NCBI RefSeq assembly: GCF_047495875.1
Contig: NC_092460.1
Location: forward strand, 39,036,054-39,100,053
DNA from: Pithys albifrons albifrons
Taxonomy: Eukaryota > Chordata > Aves > Passeriformes > Thamnophilidae
Direction: 5' to 3'
Length of the DNA stretch: 64,000 nucleotides
Shown: positions 14,260-26,886 of the stretch, piece after piece
Numbering within the stretch: position 1 is the stretch's first letter
Layout: each line of letters starts with the position of its first letter
The notes under the pieces: generated by a model
The model's database searches: none
What the model saw: the letters and a program-made list of their open reading frames with translations, nothing else
Told to the model about the DNA's origin: nothing
Made by a program: the position numbers and the translations under genes

Positions 14260-14441
14260 CCTCACTAGCCACACCTAGGGCTGTCTCAGCACCATCATCA
14301 GCCTCACTGGCCACACCTGGGGCTGCCCCAGCACCATCATCAGCCTCACTGGCCACACCTGGGGCTGCCCCAGCACCATCATCAGCCTCACTGGACACAC
14401 CTGGGGCTGCCCATCATCAGCCTCATTGGCCACACCTGGGG
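14260..14441 (+). repeat. 42-bp minisatellite, about 4.4 copies
   Basis: Units start with CCTCACTGGCCACACCTGGG and continue through GCTGCCCCAGCACCATCATCAG. Unit starts are at 14260, 14302, 14344, 14386 and 14421. The fourth unit lacks seven bases and the fifth is cut after about 21 bases. Units 2 and 3 are almost identical and unit 1 is more diverged. The 42-bp period is a multiple of three, which keeps frames open on both strands (114 residues plus, 90 residues minus). The apparent proteins are repeat artefacts. The array is GC-rich inside an AT-rich intron. Confidence 0.95.
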
Positions 14442-14610
14442 ATATCGCAGGCCAAAGCAACACAGCACATTCCCCTGCCCCAGCCCCACCTCTGCACCCA
14501 AAGTAAAGGGGAGAAGAAACACTGCAGGAGAAATGAGGGAGGGGCACAAGAAAGATATTTAGAGGGTGGCCCTTTATAAAAACAGAGTTTTAACTCACTT
14601 CTCTGGCAGA

Positions 14611-14945
14611 GATTATTTACACTTACACAGCTACTTAGTTACATAGGAAATGTATTTCATGTGTCTTATCTATTTTCACTTAGGCATAGACACATTTGCA
14701 TACATATGAATTTATAATTGTATATTTCATTTATTCAGTCATCTCAATTTACTCTTTTATGTTTACACTTATGTATCTATTTTGACTGAGTCGTTTTACA
14801 CTTCTATTTGGATTATGTATTAACACTTATTGTATATAAAAAATCTATTTAGAGTAGATACTGCTTTAGACTTAAATATTTACTCTTACATCTAATTACA
14901 CATTAATCTGTTTAGATTGCAGTATCTATATACACTTATGTATAA
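14611..14945. repeat. AT-rich degenerate repeat with TTACACTTA-like motifs
   Basis: Variants of TTACACTTA recur at about 14617, 14674, 14763, 14796, 14821, 14866, 14879 and 14929. They are often followed by ATGTATCTATTT-like text. Spacing is irregular (about 13 to 90 bases), so this looks like an old, decayed tandem array rather than a clean satellite. It lies directly between the two copies of the 119-bp direct repeat. Confidence 0.55.
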
Positions 14946-15232
14946 CCTCCACTTTGACTTACTGTGCAATGCAAAGCAACTGTAGATGGCTCCAGCAGGA
15001 AAAAACATCTTGTATTTTAAATTTCTTCAGATATAAATGTAAAATGCCTTATAGAACATATTAACTACAAGTTTCTATTTGAACATTTTTATGTATGTAA
15101 ATCAATATTATTTTTCAAAGCTTTTGACAATTTTTCAATAATTATTTTTAAAAAATGAAATGCATCCAGGAATTTCTCCCACACAAGAGGTGCCAGGACA
15201 GAAAACTGCACCACCAACACTGGGCTAGTGTC

Positions 15233-15351
15233 AAGGAAAGGTAATGTCATCCTGTTTCAGGAGCCACTCTTCAAATTCAGAGCCCAGTTCCAAAACTGAA
15301 AATATCTCACAACCTCTCCTGAGACAGGACAATTGTACTTTAGTTGTTAAG
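15233..15351 (+). repeat. 119-bp direct repeat, right copy
   Basis: This copy begins AAGGAAAGGTAATGTCATCC and retains GGAGCCACTCTT and AAATTCAGAGCCCAG, in the same order and orientation as 14104-14222. I judge by eye that roughly four fifths of positions agree. The pair brackets the minisatellite and the AT-rich repeat. Confidence 0.8.
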
Positions 15352-18300
15352 TCATAACTTGGGATATTTATGTGAATTTACTAAGGAGCTCATATGTCTC
15401 CCAAATTATTCTGTGTTGTCTGACCACTGCTATGAACAGAGCCTAAGCTTTGTGTACTCAGTTTGCAAGACCTAGGGAATGAGGCTTCTCCAGCCTGCTC
15501 TTGTGCAGCCCTTCCCTGGCCTAACATTAAGTGATTTAGCTGTGACAGCAATTTTCTAATTGAGCAGGTGTGCCTATCTAGCTTGTTTTGCTTTTGTTTA
15601 TCTTTGTGTTGCAAAACCATACTTTCCTATCTACAGCAGTGATTTTAGTAGAATGAGATATTTACAACTAAATAATGACATAGTTTACAGAAAGACACGC
15701 TGGGTAGAATATCAGAGGCCTTGAGAAGTGGAAACACAGGATGCAGTGTATGAGTACAGGCATGAGATAAGAAATGGGGCAGAGGCTTGGCACTGGAGAC
15801 CCCATAGCTATAAACAATTCACTAATGGGCAGTTAAAACAAAAATGCTGTCCTGAAGCAGGACAAAACTGGTTTTAAGAGTAACAGAGAACAAAAAAAAT
15901 ACTATTTCACACACATAAAAGGGAACATATACAGTAAATTCAGCTAAAACCTGAAGCTGCAAGACAATGAAAAAATATGTGAAAGTGTGTTAGGAAACAT
16001 TTTTAAGTGCCCCCAAGTGGATCCCAGGAGAGAAATGAGAAACTGTCACCACAAAAATCATATTCTTCCCTGTACAGGACACGAGATTTCAACAAGTCAT
16101 TGTACCACTTCCCCTGCTCAATCTGCAGCAAGTGATACCTTAGGAACTGGAGGAGCATAACTACCATAAAAACAGACAGAAATTAAGAAGTAAGTTTTAG
16201 AGGTTTAACTTCATTTTCTTCTATTATTGCATTTTTTTAATTATGGAAAAAAACATACTGCATTTGATTCTTTTTTGTAGCAATTAAATCTGGACTAACA
16301 GTGATTAAACCAAGATTTCAGTAATTCTAGCACTAAATTCTAATTGTACTTTTATAACCTGTGCATACTCTTGCTTACAAAGACAGCTTTGAGTATAACA
16401 CTTCTTAATCTTGTTTTCCACCATACCTTATCTATTCACTCCAAGTTTCCATTCTTAAATGCCAGTAACCCTCTTTCATTTCTCTGTTTTTCCCAAGGTT
16501 GGCTAAGTCAATTATTTCATGCTACTGTCCAACCTTCTGGACTAAGGCTACAGAAGACCTAGCTCAGTAATGGGTTTCCACTGCAGATGTCAGGGAAAGG
16601 ACACGTGGTCCTGTATTGAGAGAAGATCCTGCTGGTTGCTCAAACACAGCAAAAGAGAAACCTGTTCCTGACTTGATCGTCAAGAGCAGAATTCTCCCTT
16701 GACACCCCAATGAAAGGGTCTTGGACTTTCTTCCCTCCTTTTCTTGCCCAGAGCCTCACAGAGCAATGCTGTATATTCTGGATCCAAAAGCAAAAACTAT
16801 CAGGGCCACATCTGTTCCACAAAACAGCTTACCAAAACTTTATCATTTATTAGGACAATTTAATTTCATTTTTAAAAGCTGCTTCTGTTTTATTATTAGT
16901 CAATGTGTTGACTCAAATATAATTTATTTGCTTCTTAAATTTTCTACATTTTTAATGTTTTAACAGTTATCCAAACTATTCACTTTGGCAACATAGCATC
17001 TATTCTGAAGTATGCCCTCCTTTGCAACTCATAATTAATTTTTTTCTCACTGTTGTGCTGATAATGTCTATAAAAAGTTTGAGGGAGCAGCAAATACCTT
17101 CTCTCACTATGCACTCCTATGGTCTTTGGGAACATCTGGTACAAAGTCCCTGCTTGAGTCTGGTGTTCCAAACTCTGGTCTTAAATCAAGCACAACAGGG
17201 AGTTGAGTAAGTGTAGAACAAAAATAAATTTTTAAACCTCAAAAGCTGCCAGATTTAATCAGAAGTAAGAGTGAGTTTGGCAGAGGCAGCTGTTCTCTTC
17301 CTCCATCTCCCCACTCACCATCCCCCACCCCCAGTCCTATCATCCACTTTGGCCATGCAGGATAAACCACAGAACTCAGTGAACGTTCTCACTCAGGACA
17401 GCCAGAGCTGAACAAGTCAAGACTGAAAACTTTCTGGTAAAGGCAAAGAGATATGTTTCCATGGCTCTTACTCACAGGAAAGTACCATTAATACAAGTCC
17501 TGAACTGACTGACAAATGCAGAAGTTAAACAGCTGTATGCTGAACACAAATTCTCACTGCAAAGCCATCAGCATCTGCTAAATTCACCTTCTTAAGAGCA
17601 TGATGTTTTTCAGAAGCATGGTATCTGGATATTTTCTCTTGCTGATTTGGAGCATATCTCTCTATTTATGCTTTTCTGACTTACTGACAGTTACACAGAC
17701 CCTGCAAAGCTTTGGTGTTTGCTTTATTCTAGTAATTTTAGCCACATGTGTTTTCTCACCTTTCCCTCAGCTTGTCAGCACTGGAATCTATGAATCCACT
17801 TCATTTAAAATGTTTGCTTCTTTGTATGTACTGCAGATTGTAATCCATCTACACCATTAAGAGAAAGCAGCCCTTTTTCCCAATGGGAAATGCAACCAGT
17901 TTCTAGGAACAACCAGCCTACTACCAGATAGGTGAATGCTGGAATGTCAGCATTCAAACTAGCATTACAGACAGAATAAATCAACATTAACAGTATTACA
18001 CACTTTTCTATGAGAGGGTTTACAAAGGTGTGGGGGTCGAAGAAAATTACACTTCTCTCCCCGCTCCTGGTAAAATGTTACTCCTGTGCAGTCTTGCTTT
18101 AAACTGCACATACGTCAGCATGAAAGAAACTCCTAAATGCAAACAGAAAAGCACAGTGATAGATAGGGAATTTTATTTTTAGCTCAGCAGAGATTTATCT
18201 CTGTGAGAGTCCCGTGACTTTGACAAATTTAACAATAATGAGTTGTGTATACAACCTACAATAGCTGACAGTGAATAATATATTCCATCTGCTGGAGTTG

Positions 18301-18799
18301 TCCCAGGAGGCTGATGTTCAAGGTCTAAAAACTTTCAAATTTCTGTAATTTTTTTCCTCCCTAATAAAAAACATTATGAAACAGCTATTTGGTTCATTTT
18401 GTGAAGAATACATTGCAGTGAACATCTGTTATTTGAAGAGGAAACTTGAAAAGCATATAAAAAAATTTCAGTTACACCAAAATTTTATTTTCGTTCTATA
18501 CAGATCAGTCTTTATGACCTTCCACTCACTTAGGTGCCTTCTTTAAACCTCGCAGGAACATTAAAAATGCCAGAGCACTCATACATGTCTGGCCATCCTG
18601 ACAAAGGGCCCTGCTGCAGGGGAGTAGGTAGATAATGGTTGACAAATGTATAGATAAAGATGAATTTTAAGACTATAGAGAATACTTATAGATGTAATCT
18701 CAAGTGAGGATGAAAATATTAAATCAGACACCCTGGCATGAAATGGTTCCTCAGCAGAAGCAATAGAAATGCTTGGGAAAAAAAGAAAAATCTAACTGC

Positions 18800-19218
18800 A
18801 CTGGAGGACCTCAAAGATGCTCTGGGGGCTGGAGCACCTCTCCTGTGAGGACAGGCTGAGGGAGCTCGGGTTGTTCAGCCTGGAAAAGAGAAGGCTTCAG
18901 GCTGATCTCATTGTACCAAAAGGGGGCTTGTAGAATGACTGGAGAGTGACTTCTTGCATGGGCAGACAGTGATAGGAAAAGGGGAAAGATTTTGAGATAT
19001 TTAGATAAGATATTAGGAAGAAATTCTTCTCTGTGAGGGTGGGGAGGCCCTGGCACAGGTTGCCCAGAGAAGCTGTGGCTGCCCCATTCCCCATTCAGGG
19101 CCAGGCTGGATGGACTTTGGAGCAACCTGGGCTAGTGGAAGGTGTTCCTGGCCATGGAAGAGGGGTTGGAATTATATGATCTTTAAGTTCCCTTCCAACA
19201 CAAACCATTCTATGACAA
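18800..19218 (+). mobile_element. CR1 LINE 3' fragment, plus orientation
   Basis: The CR1 tail landmarks appear in order: GGCTGGAGCACCTCTCCTGT, GGACAGGCTGAGGGAGCT, GTTGTTCAGCCTGGAAAAG, GAGGGTGGGGAGGCCCTGG, CAACCTGGGCTAGTGGAAGG and TTCCCTTCCAACACAAACC followed by ATTCTATGA. It is 5'-truncated and has a short internal deletion after the CCCCATTCC motif. It lies antisense to KCNQ1. The minus-strand open frames of 104 and 65 residues that cover it are repeat shadows. Confidence 0.94.
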
Positions 19219-22200
19219 TACCGTTTATGATTCCCCATCACAGTTATTTTCTAGAACTGTTTCTCTAAAAATACATGTTTTCTTTAGTTGTTCCTTATTA
19301 ATTTCTTTATAAAAATAAATTGTGAGGAGTTTGACTTCAAACAAGGAAATTATTATTGTGGAAGACTTTTGGCCTTGCCATTTCTGTAAGAATGTTCAAG
19401 TTCTTAGTGTTATAACGCACTCTACATTACTCACACCAAAAATATGGTTTAGAAGCTGTTTTTCTTTTAGGTTATCAAGTGTTTGTTTCAAAATTCCATG
19501 GTTTTTTTTCTGAGTAAAGATTTTATTTCTATATTATGCACTATTGAATACCTGGTTTTTATGCCACATACACAAGTATCTCAGAAATCCTAAGGTTGAT
19601 CATATGTTTTATAAGATTCCCCTTTTCTCAAACCTTCTTAGTATAAAAAAGAAAAGCATTTTTTCCCAACTTGGAAAGATGCCTCCTAAGCAAGCTTTGA
19701 GCAAGCCAAGAAGATTCTGTGTGGACATGGAGACATGAACAAGATCTTGTAAGAAAAAATTTATTTGCATGAAAAAAGGTACCGTTCCTGAATTAAGGCA
19801 AATCTCTCCTTTAGAGAGATTTTAACTACATTTCTATCTATTTCTGCCCAGAACAAGGAATCTTCTGTTCCTTGCACTTGACAGGCACTTGTTTCAGACT
19901 CTATAGTCAGTCCTACAGACACTCTCACATCTGAGCAGAGCAGCAGAATAGAAGACCTGTTTTAAAGTAACAGCTCTGCTCCTCCTGGGTCAGGCCTATA
20001 AAAGTGATTTAATTCAACCTCTAAGATCACCATCATCTATAAAATATCCACCCCCTACAAGCAGTGAATAAAATACTATAGCAACACTCAACTTGAAGCT
20101 GGCATGGGTCTTTTCAATTACTTTTGTTCTTCTTATTATTATTTTCTCTGCTTTTTCTACTTTCAACTTTTTTGAGAGAAAAAAATAACCCCATTTACAG
20201 TCTCAAAGTCCAGCACTTTCAGTTTCCAAGAATAGAAGCCTATTAATTCTGGCAAGGAGAACTTCACTGAGAAATTAGGTTTAAACTTTTTAGAGGTGTC
20301 AAGAATGTTCAGTCAACTGAGCAACTGAGTTTGCCAACTACATTCCTGGAAGCTTTACAACAGAAGGAACAAATCAGAAAAATCAAATTAAGTGTGATTT
20401 AACCCTGACACTAGCTAAGGCAAAATGTTAAAGAAAATGAAAAACAGATAATATGCCATTGGTAAGGGAATAATATTCATTGATCTCTGTCAGAACAAGA
20501 CTAAGACCAGCTATAATAAAAGTACAATAAGAAAACATTTTCAGAAAAAGTGGGAAAAATTCTTTAATTTTCCTGTTACCAAGTTGTCAGGCAGAAAAAG
20601 AAACAAGTTTGTCCTTTTACCCCCTTTCCTGTGATGTAGAGCTTTGCTTAGATTGACTACGACCACTTAGAGAACATACCTTCAGTGAATAAACATGCAC
20701 TGGCAGAGTCCTCAGCACAGCCAACATAGTCCTCAACATCCTAGTGGTCTACAGTGCTGACAGAAGTTACACAACACTTTGCTCCTTCTGTCCCTCACTG
20801 ACTGATACCAAAACATCAAAATACACTCAGCAAAATCTGCTATTACATGGGCAGCAAGGGAAGTTGCACAGCTCCAATTAACACTGAGAATGAACATAGT
20901 ATTGTGTTATGAGATGTAGTTTATAAGTATCATACCCTTCATCCCCTTTCCCAGAATCCATAAAAGCACTGGAAATGCCAAACAACAATTAAATTACCAC
21001 AACTGCTGAAAAGCAATCTGACCTCCAAGTGACAGATTCAAAATTTACATAATAGCATAAAACACAAGGAGTATGAGGAGTAATGAAAACTTCCATCAGT
21101 GGAAGGACAGCCCTCCCTTCTGCTGGCACTTCATGACTATCAATTACATGAAACAGAGGATTGAAGGTCTCCCTGTGAAAGCCAGATGTTCCTATCCCTT
21201 ACAGATGTGCCTTGAGATGCCACAGTTCTCAGATTCCTGCTATCCCACATCTGACTGCTCCAGCATGGATGACATAGGTTGCATTGACAATCCAGCCACA
21301 TATAAAGTCAGAGCAACCCAGTGAAACTCCTGCCTTTGATTGTGTTCAGTACAGAATACACTAGATGTTCCCTTTTGGGGCCAAAATATTTGAAGTACTT
21401 TTTATTAAATAAATATTTGTGTCAAGACTATGACTATACTCTGTCCAGGCTGAAGTTTTGTGTCAGCTGCAATTGTGATGTAAGAGCAGCAATTTTTACA
21501 GAGTTGATGTTCAGGTTTATCAAAGACAGATGAAAACCTAAATCGAATCACCACATAACATACCCTATACTGGGGCCAGCACCTTTGGATACCTCAGTAA
21601 ACTTGCATGCCTCTAGGTATGGAACATAACTCAGACTGCAAGGAAACATTCTCCCCTTTAGCATATCCAGAACAGATCCCCAACCCCATCAGACAAAGGA
21701 CATCAACACAGAAGTGGAAAAACTAGCTTTCCAGAAAACCTTCTTTTATAGTAAACAATATCATTTCATATGCACATTTCCATTACAAACTTAATTAAAA
21801 GTAAGAGTTTTACAAACAAAGCAAATATCTTAACTCAGCAGTGAAATTCAAACAGTTTTCAGGTTGAAATACAACCATCATTTATAGAAACATACAGTAT
21901 TTTAAATGAAGGAAGAAAAAAAATCCCACATAAAAACCTCTTGGTCGATATAAGCATAAAAATATTTAGCTGTTTCTATCACAATTTGTTAGCACAACAT
22001 TTAAGACGGTGCTGTAAAAAAAAAGTAAAAATATTTTTGCTGGGTTATTTTTCTTTCCTTCAGACTCTCTGTGAGGTAAAGTTTAAAGGTGGGGTAGATC
22101 TGAGGAGGCTTTCCATCCACCTCTGAAATAATTCAAAAAAGGAGAACTAACAATATAGCCAACATTTTAATTGATTTAACTTTGGTAAACAAATAAAGCT

Positions 22201-22379
22201 CTGATACTCACGCCATATGAATCTAAATTTGTGTCTTCCTATTTTTGCTATCCAACCATCAATCGTAGACATCTTGCTTTACTGATTAGCATGTTTTGTC
22301 ACAGAAATTTTGCCTTCAGGAACTCAATTCTTTCTAACATTGTCTCTTAAAAAATGTAAACTCGATGTAAATAAATTAC

Positions 22380-22542
22380 CTCTAGGTTCATCAATGTAGA
22401 AAGACACATCTTTTTTGTCCTCGTGTTCATCAACATGGTCATAAGTGATCTGTGGAACAGACAAGGCATTTTCTCCTGGGTTTATTACAGGTGCAGAACC
22501 ATTACCACATCCTAGCTTTCCTTTTCTTTTGTATCTTCTAGC
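22380..22542 (-). CDS. KCNQ1: KCNQ1 exon 10 (A-B linker)
   Basis: This 163-bp exon continues in frame from exon 9 and encodes 54 codons plus one base. It starts ARRYKRKGKL after a TTACCACAG acceptor and ends with IDEPR and a split codon at a GTAATT donor. A basic stretch is followed by NPGENALSVPQITYD, which corresponds to the human TPGEKMLTVPHITCD segment, then by an acidic run (DEHEDKKD) and SFYIDEP. The region is the flexible cytoplasmic linker between calmodulin-binding helices A and B. Only the central GEN-L-VP-IT motif is well conserved and the flanks differ strongly from human. The exon is longer than its human equivalent but leaves the same phase, which supports the call. Confidence 0.9.
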
Positions 22543-24130
22543 CTGTGGTAACAGAAATGGAATGATATCAGAAGATATTATCAAACACAGATAAGTACAC
22601 ATGTGAACTTTACTATGCAGTAAATTCACTTGAAGTCATGTGTTTTCTTTTAAAGAATGAAATTGAAATTCAGTGAAAAGGTGAGAACCTTTCTTTGTTT
22701 TCAAAGTGTCTGATTCTGAATTATCAACTAAAATCTGATAAGAGTTTGATTCTCAGGAGAAGATGCCCACCACATTCTGACAAATCAGGTCTCAAGTACA
22801 GTTTCTCAGACTGGGAACAAAACTCAAAGCATACAGAATACTAATCACATGAGTATACAATAGTTTGGATGCAACATTTTTCTAAAGTTTAATTAAACAT
22901 ACTCATAGACTTTGAACCATGAACTAGGCCCTGTGCAGCTTTTTCAAGTAAGGAAAATGTCACCTTTTACCAAAAAGGCAAAGTCAGGCACATCAGGAGA
23001 AGATAGATTCTTCCTCCTGCTTCCAAACAGTTCTGATTTTAGAAGCCTAATAAACACTCTACATTCAGTACTTAAAAACAACAGAAGAAAGTTTGGATCA
23101 ACACAAAAGATAAGCCCTTTGTAAGAGATGAAAGAACCATGACTAGGTTTTTAAATTACAGTTAGCAGTTCACATGGAGGTTCAGGTTCAATAGTATGTT
23201 AGGGAAGTCCCACTCACTAGAGTAAACAGAGGGAAAACCCAATCTATTTCTTCCAGCTCTTTAACCATGGATTGCTTGCTGTACAGCACAGCAACACATA
23301 CAAAGGAGCCTTAGTTTAGCTTTACCCCTTTCCTCCTGTTTTTAATTCATCATAACTGGAGACAGAAAAGTCATGGCAAAGTCACTCTCTGCCCAGTACT
23401 GAGTAGCTTACACTGCTATGACAGCACAACACACACATGCACACGGATCATGCCCTTACAGCTTCCTCCTTGTGAAACTGTACTGCTCTACTCATCTGGG
23501 CAATGGGCATCAGTGGGATTTCACTGCCTAAAAACAGGCCTACAACATCATTTGAGAAGCTCTGGGGCCCTGATCCCAACCTGCTGCAGAGCTCTGCCTT
23601 TCTGGCCAAGGGTGCTGAAGGCTGGGCAGTGGAATTACAGAGCTGTGTTTAGGCAATCCCAGCTGTGTAGACACTGTTCCACTTGACTGCACCCACAGCT
23701 CAGGAATTTGCCCTAATTTCTACACTCAGCCCCAAATAAAAGTATCACAGAGTACTTCAGGAAAGCATAGTTACTGTCAGCCACATGTTGAATGTGAACA
23801 TAAATTTTTAAACTATCTCCTTTCTTCCTGTATGAACCACTATGCTAAATGGGAAAGTGTCATCATTGCTTTACAGTACCCCTTGAGAAAGCAGGAGAGT
23901 TCCAAGGGGATAAAATGGGGAATGGGCACCTGTCTGACCACCACGACAATTTAAAGTCAGAAGACATTTATCACTCAGGTAAACACAACCAACCGTGCAG
24001 TGACATGAGGAAAGCAATCAGATGTATTTCAGCTGTCCAAATTCTTCAGGCACTTTACCGGGCTCTTGGTAAGTTATCCCAGTGAAATGAAAAGCAAGCG
24101 CAGAACAGAGCTCTGCCAATCTTCTGTTAC
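22543..24130 (-). other. KCNQ1: KCNQ1 intron 9
   Basis: This is a 1,588-bp intron with a GTAACA donor after exon 9 and a pyrimidine-rich acceptor (TTTCTGTTACCACAG) before exon 10. I see no repeat family, exon or RNA gene in it. The open frames at 22912, 23450 and 23849 have no family resemblance that I recognise. Confidence 0.9.
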
Positions 24131-24259
24131 CTGTTTTCTCAGACTAGGGCTAGATGGCGCTGGCGGCTTTTTGGGATTTTGCGCTGGAGGTGTAACATAG
24201 ATCTTCCATGTCGCTGTAGAACTGCAGGATTTCTCTGCTGCATAGCACCGCCACAGGGT
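24131..24259 (-). CDS. KCNQ1: KCNQ1 exon 9 (IQ motif, end of helix A)
   Basis: This 129-bp exon of 43 whole codons runs from a TTGCAG acceptor to a CAG|GTAAC donor. It begins TLWRCYAAEKS and, with the SLIQ that ends exon 8, forms the IQ-type calmodulin site SLIQTLWRCYAAE of helix A (human SLIQTAWRCYAAE). It continues SSTATWKIYV, against human SSTWKIYI, so there is a small insertion just before TWKIY. The remainder is a proline- and serine-rich linker (PPAQNPKKPPAPSSPSLRK) that replaces the human SHTLLSPSPKPKKS region. Calmodulin binding here is needed for folding, trafficking and calcium response in this family. Confidence 0.95.
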
Positions 24260-25191
<932 letters not shown>

Positions 25192-25563
25192 CTAAGTAAA
25201 ACCATAACTCCTAGTGAGACTCTGATATGGCTTCACACACCTAAATCAAATACTTAACATTTGAAAAAAACAGATATTTTATAAAAGGTTTTCTGAGAAA
25301 AAGAAAAAATATTTTTCAAATGTCCACAGTAACAGATTTTATTTATTCCAACAAATAAATCTGAAATTGAGCAGATCAACACTGGTATCACATAACTTCA
25401 ATAAACAGCATGGGTTAATTGCTGTGGTCAACAGGTTACAGGAGTAAGAGGCATTCACAGAGACAGACATATACCAAAGGCAATCCTACACCATGGCGGG
25501 AAAAGCAAATGACAATATCACATGACTGATTCTCAGCTATTCTTTGCACTTATTTTTAATTCC

Positions 25564-25735
25564 TGGCCACAAAAAACCTCAAAGAAACAAACTCCAAACC
25601 GTTCCCAATCCCCCTAAAAGCTTCTCCCAACATCTCCCTAAAAATCCCCCAATCTCATACGCTCCTGGGAAAAAAAAAAAAAAAAGAAACCCTAATCAAA
25701 AAAAACCACCCCCAGAACTAAACCCAGAACCCAGT
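25564..25735. repeat. A/C-rich low complexity with poly-A run
   Basis: The plus strand is nearly devoid of G and T in much of this stretch, with many AAACC, CCCC and AAAA blocks and a pure A run at about 25670-25685. It lies about 370 bases downstream of the exon 8 acceptor side, within intron 7. The open frame across it reflects composition only. Confidence 0.75.
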
Positions 25736-26149
25736 TTGATTTTCCAGGCAATCCAAGCAAAGAAGGCAGACATGGTTTATAATTTCAACATTTCTGTTAA
25801 AATTGGTAGTTACTGAAGAAATACTTTGTCTTGTCTAATTGTATTGATGCTATTGTCTTTATTTTCTCCCTTTTCATTCAAAGATACAAAAAGCCCAGAG
25901 ATCTGTATAGCACCACAAAGGATGGCAGATGCAGTTTCCTAAATCTCGGCTTCATATTGTTATCATATAATCATAAAACATCAGAAACAAAGAAGAGTTC
26001 ACCTCTGGCACTAATATGCTGATAAAAAACACTTTCTTCAACTCCTACACTAGAATAACTTCAGTTCATTGAGCAGTGGAAGTTATTCTTACCTCCTTTC
26101 TAGGCCACCTTTGTCTGAAAGGACTACTGTAAAGATACAGCAGGTTTAG

Positions 26150-26612
26150 TCACAGAATCATAGAATGGGTTGAAAAGGATCTTTAAGCTCATCCAGTTCC
26201 AAACCCCAGACTGGGATATCTTTCACTAGCCCAGGTTGCTCAAAGCCCCATCCAGCCTGGCCTTGGACACTTCCAGGGATGGGGCAGCCACAGCTTCTCT
26301 GGGCAACCTGTGCCAAGGCCTCCCCACCCTCACAGGGAAGAATTTTGTTCTAATATCCAATCTAAATCTGCTCTCTGTCAGTTTTAAGCCATTCCCCCTT
26401 GTCCTGTCACTCCAGCCTTTGGAAATAGTCTCTCTCTCTCCTTCTTGTGGGCTCCCTTCAGGTACTAGCAGGCCACAATTAGGTCACCCCAAACCCTTCT
26501 CTTCTCCAGGCTGAACAATCCCAATTCTCTCAGCCTTTCCTCATAGCAGAGGGACTTCACTCCTTGGAGCATCTTGGTGGCCTCCTCTGGACCAGCCCTA
26601 CAGCTTGATGTC
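26150..26612 (-). mobile_element. CR1 LINE 3' fragment, minus orientation
   Basis: Read on the minus strand the element ends in ATTCTATGATTCTGTGA. It carries TAGTGAAAGATATCCC, CCCCATCCCTGGAAGTGTCC, GGTTGCCCAGAGAAGCTG, a GACAGGACAAGGGGGAATGG-like segment and GTTCAGCCTGGAGAAGAG. It extends 5' to about the GGGCTGGTCCAGAGGAGGCC region, which is typical of an avian CR1 tail. It lies sense to KCNQ1 in intron 7, ending about 160 bases from the exon 7 donor. Confidence 0.94.
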
Positions 26613-26760
26613 CTTTCCTTGTGTGTACAGACACACAAACATACACCTGGGAATGTGTGTGTGCACATTCTGAAGCAACACCCAACCTTCTTATTTCCTA
26701 TCAAAGGCACCAATTTAAAACTACGTAATTGTGCACCAAAGTCATACAAACTCAGTTCTA

Positions 26761-26886
<126 letters not shown>

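Larger units (their letters stand above)
1..22379 (-). other. KCNQ1: KCNQ1 intron 10 (partial, no exon recognised)
   Basis: At least 22.4 kb follow the exon 10 donor without a further KCNQ1 exon that I could recognise. I looked on the minus strand for the expected exon 11 (the part after the A-B linker, containing motifs such as MRTNSFAEDLDLEGETLL in human) and did not find it. A very long intron 10 is also known in human. The stretch is AT-rich with few CpGs. It holds an A/C-rich tract near 1 kb, CR1 tails near 1.85-2.27 kb and 18.8-19.2 kb, a tetranucleotide array at 11.55 kb, a MIR relic at 12.2 kb and the composite repeat at 14.1-15.35 kb. Between these I see only unique-looking, non-coding sequence. 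Confidence 0.85.

Noticed and set aside
1..22379. Counterpart of the mammalian KCNQ1OT1 promoter / imprinting centre
   Set aside because: No CpG island is seen here. In current human numbering that centre lies between exons 11 and 12, which would be outside this window, and imprinting there is a mammalian trait.
25564..25735. Poly-A run as the tail of a processed retrocopy
   Set aside because: The sequence before it is A/C low complexity with no gene-like body or flanking duplication.
26625..26670. Possible hairpin from ACACAC and GTGTGTGTG words
   Set aside because: The two arms are imperfect and simple-sequence in nature. No stable stem is evident by eye.
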